64,000 nucleotides of DNA from Chryseobacterium sp. CY350. Lineage in GTDB: Bacteria > Bacteroidota > Bacteroidia > Flavobacteriales > Weeksellaceae. Of the stretch, positions 33,907 through 42,872 are shown in pieces. Numbering within the stretch: the stretch's first letter is position 1; the number at the start of each line of letters is the position of its first letter. Location: the NCBI RefSeq assembly GCF_027945075.1, contig NZ_CP116034.1:2480001-2544000 (forward strand), written 5' to 3'. A model generated the notes under the pieces. It was given only the letters and a program-made list of their open reading frames with translations. It was not told the origin of the DNA and did not search any database. Position numbers and translations under genes: made by a program.

Positions 33907-33963
33907 CAAAAATTTAATCTGAACTTAACTGAAATATAATAATATGAATGGTGTCTGATCTAA

Positions 33964-36063
33964 TTATTGAATTTTCCAGCTGATCCCGAACATAAAGTTG
34001 GTTCCTGCCTGAGAAAAATAAATCGGTCCGTCATAAACGTAACCGTTGTTTACGTATTTCTGATTAAAAATATTATTGACCAAAAGTTTCAAAGCGACAT
34101 CATGCTTTGCAACTTTAAACTGATACTGAGCATTAAAATCCGTCAGAAGATAGTCTTTCAACTGTAAGTCCTGAGTTTCCGTGTTGTCTAAATACTGTTT
34201 CCCAACATATTGATTCATCAGCGCAAACTGGAAATTTTTATTAGGATTAAATTTCAATCCTAAGTTGGCAATAACGTTGGGTGAAAAAGAGATTTCTGTA
34301 TTTCCCAATTGATTAACGACCGTTTCGTTTTCAATTCTGAAATCAAGATTTCTGTTTTGGCTTACACTTACATTTCCCGAAATCTCCCATTGTTTTGAAA
34401 GTTTTGCCAAAGCTCCGACCTCAATTCCTCTTCTGTAGCTTTTCCCGGAATTGGTTCTGATGAATTCTCCGATATTGCTGATCTGCCCGTTTAAAACCAA
34501 CTGATTAAGATAATACATATAATAAAGATTGGCTGTGAACGCAACTTTTCCGAACTGTTTTTCGATTCCAGCTTCAAAATCGTGAAGCTTTTCAGATTTC
34601 ACGTCATTATTTGCGATCAAATCATCCCGATTCGGTTCTCTTTGCGCATGAGCGTAAGAAATGAATACTTTTCCGTTGCCTAATTTATAATTTACGCCCG
34701 CTTTTGGATTAAAAAACAGCCAGTTTTTATTTAAATCTGCACCTTCGCCATCACCTTCCACTAATATTTCTGTGTCGTAATCGATGTTTCTTAATTGTAG
34801 ATCTAAGAAGAAATCAAAGTCATTTACTTTCAACAAACCCTTAGCAAAACCAGCCACTTCATTTTTCACGGAACGGTTTCTGTAATATTCATGCTCCTGA
34901 ATCTGAGGAACAAAAACATCGGTTACATTTCCATAATGTCTTCCGTAATATTGATTTCCGACAACGCCGAAATTCAGATCAAGATTGTCAAACTTTCCGT
35001 ATAGCGTTGAAACAATCCCGTAGAAATCATTATTCAGCCATTTTTTTCTGATAAAATCTGAATATTCTTCACCGTTGAAATCAGGCAGAGCGTATCTTGC
35101 ATAAGGATCTCCCTGCTTGTAGTTTTCGTAATATCCTCTTCCTTTTGTGTAGTGCAAAGTGGTTTCTAAATTCCATTTTTCATTAAGACCTTGCTCCCAA
35201 AGTAATTGATAATGATTTTGTCTATAATTATCGGTTTCATTATCGTAAAATCCAGAAATATCTCCGTTTGTATCATAAATTGCTCCAGAAGGATTGAATC
35301 TTGGATTGGTTTCCCAGGTTTTTCTATCAACACCGTTCCAGGCCTGATATGTTTTTTCTTTTCCACCAAAAGCCATCAGACGAAGTTTTGTTTTTCCTTC
35401 TTCAAATAGAGCGGTAAAATTGTAAGAATTTAAATCTGAAAAAGCTCTGTCGATATATCCGTCTGAATGAATATTGGTATATCGTCCCATTACAGAAAGT
35501 CGGTCTTTCCAGAATTTTCCCGAGCCAACCTCAGCAGAGTATTTGTAGGTATTGAATGATCCGTAGCTGTCATCTGTTTTAAGATAAAACTTCTCTTCCG
35601 GATCTTTTGAAATCACATTAATACTCGCTCCAAAAGCAGAAACTCCATTGTTTGAAGTTCCGACACCTCTCTGGATAACAATTTGCGATGCAGAACTCGT
35701 CAAATCCGGAACATTGACAAAAAAAGTTCCCTGACTTTCAGAATCGTTAAACGGAACGCCATTCATCATGACATTAATTCCTCTTCCGGCAACTCCCCGA
35801 ATTCTAAAACCCGTGTAGCCTACTCCGTTTCCGGCGTCAGAAGTGGAGATAATGGAAGTTTGATTTTTTAAGAGAATTGGTAAATCCTGACCAAGATTTC
35901 TGGTGTCGAGATCTTTTTGTACATTAATGATTTCTTTGGCGACGGGAAGTCGTTTTGTAAAGTTGACAGCTTCAATTTCTCTGATTTTCAGAGAATCTGT
36001 GTTCTGAGTTTGTGCTAAACCCAGAGAACTTGCGGTAAGTCCTAAAAAAATAAATCCTTTCAT
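33964..36063 (-). CDS. TonB-dependent receptor, probable thiamine uptake
   Basis: An outer membrane transporter of 699 residues with a signal peptide (MKGFIFLGLTASSLGLAQ). The plug domain (about 45-150) contains DLPILLKNQTSI, FRIRGVAGRGINVMMNGVPF and a TonB-type barrel follows, ending with MFGISWKIQ. It lacks the N-terminal carboxypeptidase-like domain found in SusC relatives. The TPP riboswitch directly upstream strongly suggests that its substrate is thiamine or a thiamine precursor, the OMR1-type system predicted for Bacteroidota. No inner membrane transporter lies next to it. Confidence 0.85.
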   Translation of the reverse strand: MKGFIFLGLTASSLGLAQTQNTDSLKIREIEAVNFTKRLPVAKEIINVQKDLDTRNLGQDLPILLKNQTSIISTSDAGNGVGYTGFRIRGVAGRGINVMMNGVPFNDSESQGTFFVNVPDLTSSASQIVIQRGVGTSNNGVSAFGASINVISKDPEEKFYLKTDDSYGSFNTYKYSAEVGSGKFWKDRLSVMGRYTNIHSDGYIDRAFSDLNSYNFTALFEEGKTKLRLMAFGGKEKTYQAWNGVDRKTWETNPRFNPSGAIYDTNGDISGFYDNETDNYRQNHYQLLWEQGLNEKWNLETTLHYTKGRGYYENYKQGDPYARYALPDFNGEEYSDFIRKKWLNNDFYGIVSTLYGKFDNLDLNFGVVGNQYYGRHYGNVTDVFVPQIQEHEYYRNRSVKNEVAGFAKGLLKVNDFDFFLDLQLRNIDYDTEILVEGDGEGADLNKNWLFFNPKAGVNYKLGNGKVFISYAHAQREPNRDDLIANNDVKSEKLHDFEAGIEKQFGKVAFTANLYYMYYLNQLVLNGQISNIGEFIRTNSGKSYRRGIEVGALAKLSKQWEISGNVSVSQNRNLDFRIENETVVNQLGNTEISFSPNVIANLGLKFNPNKNFQFALMNQYVGKQYLDNTETQDLQLKDYLLTDFNAQYQFKVAKHDVALKLLVNNIFNQKYVNNGYVYDGPIYFSQAGTNFMFGISWKIQ

Positions 36064-36115
36064 TCTTATAAATTTTAAAAATTTAATGGAATAAAAGGGG
36101 CGATTATGATGAAGA

Positions 36116-36175
36116 ATGAGTAATGTTTAATATTTAGAGAATTACTTATTCTAATTACTCATTGCTCATTTTTTA
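36116..36175 (-). repeat. AATGAG-type inverted repeat between riboswitch and receptor gene
   Basis: On the minus strand AATGAGTAAT and ATTACTCATT form a ten-base perfect stem around about 28 bases. A similar ATGAGTAATGAG word occurs at 49893-49904. The hairpin lacks a T run, so it is not a standard terminator. It may be a dispersed intergenic repeat. Confidence 0.45.
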
Positions 36176-36247
36176 ACTTCCCTAAACAGCATTATCTGTT
36201 CCAGGTTCATTGGGTATAATCTCAGCCCCCGTTGGAGCACCCCTTTA
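36176..36247 (-). ncRNA. TPP (THI element) riboswitch
   Basis: The minus strand reads GGGGTGCTCC, GGGGGCTGAGATTATACCC, then TGAACCTGGAACAGATAATGC and AGGGAA. These are the conserved CUGAGA, ACCC, GAACCUG and UAAUGC elements of the thiamine pyrophosphate aptamer in the right order. It ends about 110 bases before the TonB receptor ATG. Expected effect: thiamine pyrophosphate lowers receptor expression. Confidence 0.95.
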
Positions 36248-36287
36248 ATTTCAGCGCGAAATTACAAAAATTTAATGATCTTCCAAA

Positions 36288-37028
36288 TTAATAAGACTTG
36301 TTATCGGTATCAATGTAATAATAGTTGATATCGTCTTTGGTAACTTCGAACATTTTTCCCAGTTTCCAACTGTAATTCCTTTTTATATCGGAATATTCGA
36401 AAGGAATAATGATATTATTGTTGACATCAATGACACCAAATTTATCTTTGTGAGAAGCCACAATCATCGGATTGAGAAGATCATCGCTCTCCAAGATATG
36501 TAAATATTGATATTTCGGATAAATTCTAAACTGTGAATGATCAGATGGGTTGCTAAATTTTGAATCTTCAATTACTCCGTACAAACCGTTTAAAATATAG
36601 GCGTGGAAAAGCTGCTTTGTAAACGCTGTCTGACATCTTCCTAAATCTTCATTTCTGTATTGATAGACTTTCCGACCGGTTTGATCGATCCTGTAAGAAA
36701 TATTGTTTTTTTCAACGGTAGCATATTTTGACGTACCAAATTTTTTAGCTTTAGGATTAGTAGAATTTAAAAGATTACAGTCTTCAGCAAAAAACATGGC
36801 AATATGATATTCCGGTGTGATGATGAATTTGCCTTTCTGGTTCACATATCCGTAGCTATCGTTCTTTTTTTGAGGAATCAGCAGCGGAACATTTTCTTTA
36901 AGAGCAATGAGATTACTTTCAGGAGCCTTAATTGTAGGATGTTTTGTTTTATTATTCTTTAAACTTTTAGACTGCGAAAACAGACTTAGAGACAAAAGGA
37001 TAAAAATAACATCAAAAACTTTCTTCAT
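36288..37028 (-). CDS. WG-repeat protein, exported
   Basis: A 246-residue protein with a signal peptide (MKKVFDVIFILLSLSLFSQS). WG-like repeats of about 40 residues are visible as YGYVNQKGKFIITPEY and FGVIDVNNNIIIPFEYSDI, with a partial one at YGVIEDSKF. WG repeats are structural and found in many exported Bacteroidota proteins; no catalytic motif is seen. It lies upstream of the TPP riboswitch and is probably a separate transcript. Confidence 0.75.
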   Translation of the reverse strand: MKKVFDVIFILLSLSLFSQSKSLKNNKTKHPTIKAPESNLIALKENVPLLIPQKKNDSYGYVNQKGKFIITPEYHIAMFFAEDCNLLNSTNPKAKKFGTSKYATVEKNNISYRIDQTGRKVYQYRNEDLGRCQTAFTKQLFHAYILNGLYGVIEDSKFSNPSDHSQFRIYPKYQYLHILESDDLLNPMIVASHKDKFGVIDVNNNIIIPFEYSDIKRNYSWKLGKMFEVTKDDINYYYIDTDNKSY

Positions 37029-37417
37029 AACCGGTTGTGTTCAAAATATCTGCCAAAAATAGAAAATATAAAATTCATATTTATATAGAATCTAAATAAT
37101 TTAATCTTGAAAAAATGTTAAAAATTCGTATTTTTGGACACATTTTTAAATGAATGATAATTTCGAAACGGCTTAAAGACATCTTTTGTTCTCTATTGGC
37201 TCAAAATGATGATAAATCGTTTTCTATAAGAGAGTTCTTGTGACAGAAACAGACCATTCTGTATGCCACTTACTTATTCAGCAGAAATCCTTATTTTCTC
37301 ACTTTAGGGACTGAATGTAACTTATATATTTAAAAATGATGCAGATTATAATAAATAGGTCAAATCAGATCACGATTAAAATCTGCAATTAACTTAGAAA
37401 AAAAAGAACTTCTATTT
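37029..37417. other. 389-base region upstream of acnB
   Basis: Holds one good promoter (37107-37136, plus strand) and a leader of about 275 bases before acnB. In the leader a 29-codon ORF (37154-37243, starting MIISKRLKDIFCSLL) follows the promoter closely, and a seven-base inverted repeat GCAGATT/AATCTGC lies near the 3' end. No known riboswitch was recognised. Whether the small ORF is translated is unknown. Confidence 0.5.
37107..37136 (+). promoter_or_regulatory. acnB promoter (TTG-N19-TATTTTTG)
   Basis: TTG at 37107-37109 and TATTTTTG at 37129-37136, spacing 19. It predicts a long leader of about 275 bases before the acnB start codon. Confidence 0.65.
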
Positions 37418-40198
37418 ATGAATATTTATCAGGATTACATCCAAGAGATTGAAGAAAGAAAAACTCAGGGTCTTCACCCGAAACCAATTGATGCTGCAGA
37501 ACTTTTAAGCGCTATCATTACACAAATAAAGGATAAAAATAACGAATACAGAGCAGACTCTCTGAAATTTTTTATCTACAACACTTTACCGGGTACAACT
37601 CCCGCGGCAAGTGTGAAAGCTCAATTTTTAAAAGAAATCATTTTAGGTGAATCCGTATTAGAAGAAATATCTCCGGCTTTTGCATTTGAGTTATTATCTC
37701 ACATGAAAGGCGGTCCTTCGATCGAGGTATTGTTGGATTTAGCTTTAGGTAATGATGCTAATATTGCTAAAGAAGCTGCAAACGTTCTAAAAACTCAGGT
37801 TTTCCTTTACGAAGCTGACACTGATCGTTTAAAAGAAGCATTCCACAACGGTAACGAAATCGCAAAAGAAATTATTGAAAGCTACGCACAGGCAGACTTC
37901 TTTACAAAACTTCCCGAAGCTCCGGAAGAAATTAAAGTGGTTACTTATATTGCTGGTGAAGGTGATATTTCTACCGATTTATTGTCTCCGGGAAATCAGG
38001 CGCACTCAAGATCAGACCGTGAACTTCATGGTTTATGCATGATGACTCCTGAAGCTCAGAAAGAAATTCAGGCTTTGCAGGCACAACATCCTGACAAAAG
38101 TGTCATGTTGATCGCTGAAAAAGGTACAATGGGTGTTGGATCATCCAGAATGTCTGGTGTAAACAACGTTGCACTTTGGACAGGTAAGCAGGCAAGCCCT
38201 TATATTCCATTCGTAAATATTGCTCCGATTGTAGCGGGAACAAACGGTATTTCTCCGATTTTCCTGACTACGGTTGATGTAACCGGTGGAATTGGCATCG
38301 ACCTTCAGAACTGGGTGAAAAAGCTGGATGCAGAAGGTAATGTGATCCGTAACGAAAACAACGAACCTATTCTTGAGGAAGTTTATTCTGTAGCAACCGG
38401 AACTGTTCTTACGATTAATACAAAGACTAAAAAATTATACAACGGCGATCAGGAATTGAAAGATATTTCCAAATCATTTACGCCGCAAAAGATGGAATTC
38501 ATCAAAGCGGGTGGTTCTTACGCTATCGTTTTTGGTAAAAAATTGCAGACTTGGGCTTCAGGGATTTTAGGAATTGAAATTCCTTTGGTTTACGCTCCAT
38601 CAAAAGAAATTACAAAAGAAGGTGTTGGTCTTACGGCTGTTGAAAAAATATTTAATAAAAATGCTGTTGGTTTAGCTCCTGGAAAAGTTTTGCATGCTGG
38701 TTCAGATGTAAGAGTTGAGGTAAACATTGTTGGTTCACAAGATACAACCGGTTTGATGACTGCTCAGGAATTAGAATCTATGGCTGCGACGGTGATTTCT
38801 CCAATCGTTGATGGTGCGTACCAATCTGGATGTCACACTGCTTCGGTTTGGGATAAAAAAGCTCAGGCAAACATTCCTAGATTGATGAAATTCATGAATG
38901 ATTTCGGTTTGATCACTGCAAGAGACCCGAAAGGCGAATATCACGCAATGACTGACGTTATTCACAAAGTACTAAATGATATTACGATTGACGAATGGGC
39001 AATCATCATTGGTGGAGATTCACACACAAGAATGTCAAAAGGTGTTGCTTTTGGAGCTGACTCAGGAACGGTAGCTTTGGCTTTAGCGACTGGTGAAGCA
39101 TCAATGCCAATCCCGGAATCTGTGAAAGTGACTTTCAAAGGCGATATGAAACACCACATGGATTTCCGTGATGTGGTACACGCAACTCAATTACAAATGC
39201 TTCAGCAGTTTGGAGGAGAAAATGTTTTCCAGGGTAGAATTATTGAGGTTCACATCGGAACACTTCCTGCTGATCAGGCATTTACATTCACAGACTGGAC
39301 TGCAGAAATGAAAGCAAAAGCGTCAATCTGTATTTCTGAAGACGATACTTTGATCGAATCATTGGAAATTGCAAAAGGCAGAATCCAAATCATGATCGAC
39401 AAAGGAATGGATAATCACAATCAGGTTCTTCAGGGATTAATCAACAAAGCGAACAAGAGAATTACAGAGATCAAATCTGGTGAAAAACCGGCTTTAACTC
39501 CGGATTCAAATGCAAGTTATTATGCAGAAGTAGTTGTTGATCTAGACATGATTGTTGAGCCAATGATCGCTGACCCAGATGTAAACAACGAAGATGTTTC
39601 TAAAAGATATACGCACGACACGATCAGAGACCTTACTTATTATGGAGGTGACAAAAAAGTTGATCTTGGTTTCGTAGGATCATGTATGGTTCACAAAGGC
39701 GATTTAAAAATCGTTTCTCAAATGCTAAGAAATATCGAAAAAAGAGACGGTAAAGTTGAGTTCTTGGCACCACTTGTTGTTGCAGCTCCTACTTACAACA
39801 TCATCGATGAGCTAAAAGCTGAAGGTGACTGGGAATTGTTAGAGAAATATTCAGGTTTTGAATTTGACGACAATGCTCCAAAAGGTGCAGCACGTGTTGA
39901 GTACAAAAACATGATGTATCTTGAGCGTCCGGGATGTAATCTTTGTATGGGTAACCAGGAAAAAGCTGAGAAAGGAGATACTGTTTTAGCAACTTCTACC
40001 AGACTTTTCCAGGGAAGAGTAGTTGAAGATTCTGAGCGCAAAAAAGGAGAATCTTTATTGGCATCAACTCCTGTTGTTGTGCTTTCAGCAATTATGGGTA
40101 GAATTCCTAATATTGCAGAGTACAAAGCAGCAGTTGAAGGTATTGACTTAACGACTTTTGTTCCATCTATCAAAGAATTGGTTACCGTTGGTCACTAA
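37418..40198 (+). CDS. acnB: Bifunctional aconitate hydratase 2 / 2-methylisocitrate dehydratase
   Basis: A TCA-cycle enzyme converting citrate to isocitrate through a [4Fe-4S] cluster, 926 residues. It has the AcnB order: an N-terminal HEAT-like domain (about 1-160), then the swivel domain, then the cluster-binding domains. The cluster ligands are C756 in GSCMVHKGDL and C840 and C843 in RPGCNLCMGNQ. The length (E. coli AcnB 865) is slightly greater. It has its own promoter, a 14-base-pair terminator, and is followed by a second, unrelated-type aconitase. Confidence 0.95.
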   Translation: MNIYQDYIQEIEERKTQGLHPKPIDAAELLSAIITQIKDKNNEYRADSLKFFIYNTLPGTTPAASVKAQFLKEIILGESVLEEISPAFAFELLSHMKGGPSIEVLLDLALGNDANIAKEAANVLKTQVFLYEADTDRLKEAFHNGNEIAKEIIESYAQADFFTKLPEAPEEIKVVTYIAGEGDISTDLLSPGNQAHSRSDRELHGLCMMTPEAQKEIQALQAQHPDKSVMLIAEKGTMGVGSSRMSGVNNVALWTGKQASPYIPFVNIAPIVAGTNGISPIFLTTVDVTGGIGIDLQNWVKKLDAEGNVIRNENNEPILEEVYSVATGTVLTINTKTKKLYNGDQELKDISKSFTPQKMEFIKAGGSYAIVFGKKLQTWASGILGIEIPLVYAPSKEITKEGVGLTAVEKIFNKNAVGLAPGKVLHAGSDVRVEVNIVGSQDTTGLMTAQELESMAATVISPIVDGAYQSGCHTASVWDKKAQANIPRLMKFMNDFGLITARDPKGEYHAMTDVIHKVLNDITIDEWAIIIGGDSHTRMSKGVAFGADSGTVALALATGEASMPIPESVKVTFKGDMKHHMDFRDVVHATQLQMLQQFGGENVFQGRIIEVHIGTLPADQAFTFTDWTAEMKAKASICISEDDTLIESLEIAKGRIQIMIDKGMDNHNQVLQGLINKANKRITEIKSGEKPALTPDSNASYYAEVVVDLDMIVEPMIADPDVNNEDVSKRYTHDTIRDLTYYGGDKKVDLGFVGSCMVHKGDLKIVSQMLRNIEKRDGKVEFLAPLVVAAPTYNIIDELKAEGDWELLEKYSGFEFDDNAPKGAARVEYKNMMYLERPGCNLCMGNQEKAEKGDTVLATSTRLFQGRVVEDSERKKGESLLASTPVVVLSAIMGRIPNIAEYKAAVEGIDLTTFVPSIKELVTVGH

Positions 40199-40496
40199 TA
40201 GATTTTAAATTTAGTCGAAAGACTTTGTTATATATAAAATGGAAGATTTCTTGCGAAGTCTTCCATTTTTTTGTTTAGAACATTTCTATTTAAGCCGCAA
40301 TCAAAATTATTTTGACTTAAATCAATAACTGAAATTTTATTTATTCATAACTTGATAGAAATAAAACATGCTCGTGATTCATTAGTATTATCCTTTATGT
40401 TGATTGAAGGAACAGAATTTGATGGAAATGAGTATGATCCGTTTTTATTAAATATAAATCGGATAATTTACTGGAATTAGAAAAAATAAATTAGAT
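40199..40496. other. Spacer between the two aconitase genes
   Basis: 298 bases with the acnB terminator (40237-40273) and an AT-rich remainder. In the second half a short ORF (40397-40480, 27 codons, MLIEGTEFDGNEYDPFLL) has a protein-like composition. The same frame extends upstream without a start codon (to a stop near 40314), so it could be a remnant or a small gene. The promoter of the second aconitase was not recognised. Confidence 0.4.
40237..40273 (+). terminator. acnB terminator
   Basis: AAATGGAAGATTTC-TTGC-GAAGTCTTCCATTT, 14 base pairs with one wobble, then a T run, 39 bases after the acnB stop. Confidence 0.85.
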
Positions 40497-42764
40497 ATGA
40501 CTTTCGACATTGACATGATCAAAAAAGTGTACGAACGTTATCCTGAACGTATTGCAGCAGCAAGACAAATTACAGGAAAACCGTTGACGCTTTCAGAAAA
40601 AATTCTTTACACACACCTGTGGGAAGGAAACGCAACAAAAGAACATGAAAGAGGAAATTCTTATGTGGATTTCGCTCCGGACAGAGTGGCGATGCAGGAT
40701 GCAACGGCTCAGATGGCTCTTTTACAATTTATGCAAGCCGGGAAACCTAAAGTTGCCGTGCCTTCAACCGCTCACGCAGATCACCTGATTCAGGCGAGAG
40801 TAGGCGCAGAATCAGATTTACAGGAAGGTATTAATAAGAACTCTGAGGTTTTCAACTTCTTGGGTTCTGTTTGTGATAAATACGGAATCGGTTTCTGGAA
40901 ACCGGGAGCCGGAATTATCCACCAGGTTGTTTTAGAAAATTACGCATTCCCGGGAGGAATGATGATCGGAACTGACTCACATACTGTAAACGCAGGAGGA
41001 TTAGGAATGGTTGCCATCGGAGTTGGTGGTGCAGATGCCGTTGATGTAATGGCAGGAATGGCCTGGGAATTGAAAATGCCTAAATTAATCGGTGTAAAAT
41101 TGACCGGTAAAATGTCTGGCTGGACTTCCGCAAAAGATGTTATCCTGAAAGTAGCAGGAATTCTTACCGTGAAAGGCGGAACAGGCTGTATCGTAGAATA
41201 TTTCGGAGAAGGAGCTCAGTCTCTTTCTGCAACCGGAAAAGGCACAATCTGTAATATGGGAGCTGAGGTTGGTGCTACCACTTCGACTTTCGGATATGAC
41301 GATTCTATGAGAAGATATCTGGCTTCAACAGGAAGACAGGATGTGGTAGATGCTGCCGATCAAGTTGCTGAACATTTGACAGGTGATGCAGAAGTTTATG
41401 CAAATCCGGAACAATACTTTGATCAGGTTATTGAAATCAATTTATCTGAATTGGCTCCTCATTTGAACGGACCTTTTACACCAGATTTAGCAACTCCAGT
41501 ATCAGAATTCAGAGAAAAAGCAGTCGCAAACGGATGGCCAATTGAAGTAGAATGGGCACTGATCGGTTCTTGTACCAACTCTTCGTATGAAGATTTATCA
41601 AGAGCTGCTTCTATTGTTGAAGATGCAGTTGCAAAAGGAGTAAAACCTAAAGCAATTTTAGGTATCAATCCAGGTTCAGAACAGGTAAAATTCACTGCAG
41701 AAAGAGACGGATTCTTAGATTCTTTCAGAAAATTTGAAAATGCAAGAATTTTCACCAACGCCTGCGGACCTTGTATCGGGCAGTGGGATAGAGAAGGCGC
41801 TGATAAAGGCGAAAAAAATTCAATCATTCACTCTTTCAACAGAAACTTTGCGAAAAGAGCAGATGGAAACCCGAATACTCACGCATTCGTAGCTTCACCG
41901 GAAATGGTGGCAGCGATTGCAATTTCAGGAAGATTAGATTTTAATCCAATTACCGATACTTTAACAGCTGAAAACGGCGAGCAGATAAAATTAAATGAAC
42001 CAAGCGGCTCTGAGTTACCTTCAAGAGGTTTTGACGTTGGAGACAATGGTTATCAAGCGCCATCAGAAGATGGGTCAAATGTTGAAGTAAAAGTAAGTCC
42101 AACTTCTGACAGACTTCAGTTATTGGAAGAATTCCCTGCTTGGGATGGTAAAAATATTACGGGAGCGAGAGTTTTAATTAAAGCGTTCGGAAAATGTACG
42201 ACTGACCACATTTCAATGGCCGGACCGTGGCTGAAATACAGAGGACATTTAGATAATATTTCAAATAACATGTTGATCGGAGCTGTAAATGCCTACAACA
42301 TGGAAACCAACAAAGTGAAAAACCAGTTAGACGGCACTTATGGTGAAGTTCCTGCTGTACAGAGAGCTTACAAAGCTGCGGGAATTCCTTCTATTGTTGT
42401 GGGAGATCAGAACTATGGTGAAGGTTCTTCAAGAGAACACGCCGCGATGGAACCGAGACATCTTGGTGTAAAAGCGGTTCTTGTAAAATCGTTCGCAAGA
42501 ATTCATGAGACCAATCTGAAAAAACAGGGAATGCTGGGATTGACTTTCGCTGATGAAGCAGATTATGATAAAATTCAGGAAGATGATGTGGTCAATTTCC
42601 TTGATTTGGATCAGTTTGCTCCGGGAAAACAACTGACTTTAGAATTCATTCACACAGACGGAACGAAAGACATTGTTTTGGCAAATCACACGTATAACGA
42701 TCAGCAGATTGATTGGTTTAAAGCAGGTTCTGCCTTAAATTTGATTAAGCAACAGGAGAATTAA
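40497..42764 (+). CDS. Aconitate hydratase, mitochondrial type
   Basis: A second aconitase of 755 residues, of the mitochondrial-like family rather than AcnB. The cluster cysteines are C359 in [11 protein letters not shown], and C423 and C426 in [21 protein letters not shown] and [21 protein letters not shown] carry active-site residues; the swivel domain near the C-terminus includes [15 protein letters not shown]. It probably duplicates the function of the upstream acnB, with different stability to oxygen or iron limitation; this is inference. A terminator follows. Confidence 0.95.
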   Translation: MTFDIDMIKKVYERYPERIAAARQITGKPLTLSEKILYTHLWEGNATKEHERGNSYVDFAPDRVAMQDATAQMALLQFMQAGKPKVAVPSTAHADHLIQARVGAESDLQEGINKNSEVFNFLGSVCDKYGIGFWKPGAGIIHQVVLENYAFPGGMMIGTDSHTVNAGGLGMVAIGVGGADAVDVMAGMAWELKMPKLIGVKLTGKMSGWTSAKDVILKVAGILTVKGGTGCIVEYFGEGAQSLSATGKGTICNMGAEVGATTSTFGYDDSMRRYLASTGRQDVVDAADQVAEHLTGDAEVYANPEQYFDQVIEINLSELAPHLNGPFTPDLATPVSEFREKAVANGWPIEVEWALIGSCTNSSYEDLSRAASIVEDAVAKGVKPKAILGINPGSEQVKFTAERDGFLDSFRKFENARIFTNACGPCIGQWDREGADKGEKNSIIHSFNRNFAKRADGNPNTHAFVASPEMVAAIAISGRLDFNPITDTLTAENGEQIKLNEPSGSELPSRGFDVGDNGYQAPSEDGSNVEVKVSPTSDRLQLLEEFPAWDGKNITGARVLIKAFGKCTTDHISMAGPWLKYRGHLDNISNNMLIGAVNAYNMETNKVKNQLDGTYGEVPAVQRAYKAAGIPSIVVGDQNYGEGSSREHAAMEPRHLGVKAVLVKSFARIHETNLKKQGMLGLTFADEADYDKIQEDDVVNFLDLDQFAPGKQLTLEFIHTDGTKDIVLANHTYNDQQIDWFKAGSALNLIKQQEN

Positions 42765-42804
42765 TCATATAGTTTTATTAAGATAAAATTAAAAAGTTAA
42801 TATC

Positions 42805-42836
42805 ATTCCGTCCGATTTTTTCGGGCGGAATTTTTG
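42805..42836 (+). terminator. Terminator after second aconitase
   Basis: ATTCCGTCCGA / TCGGGCGGAAT, 11 base pairs with one G-U and a TTTTT loop, then a T run. Confidence 0.85.
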
Positions 42837-42872
42837 TTTAAAATAATTATCTTTACGGCATAGACACAAGAT

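Larger units (their letters stand above)
33612..33963. other. 352-base intergenic region with one orphan hairpin
   Basis: It holds, from right to left, the terminator of the TonB receptor gene (33882-33906), an AT-rich stretch without ORFs, a 16-base inverted repeat with one mismatch (33715-33757) followed on the plus strand by a T run, and a -7 element (33626-33619, minus strand) for the HU-like gene. No coding sequence is supported here. Confidence 0.7.

Noticed and set aside
37154..37400. A longer gene formed by reading through the TGA at 37241 in the acnB leader
   Set aside because: The continuation is short and AT-driven, with no recognisable motif. Not supported as a selenoprotein or a pseudogene.
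39793..40173. Two overlapping minus-strand ORFs in the acnB 3' end
   Set aside because: Both are antisense to the conserved cluster-binding region of acnB and show no recognisable features.
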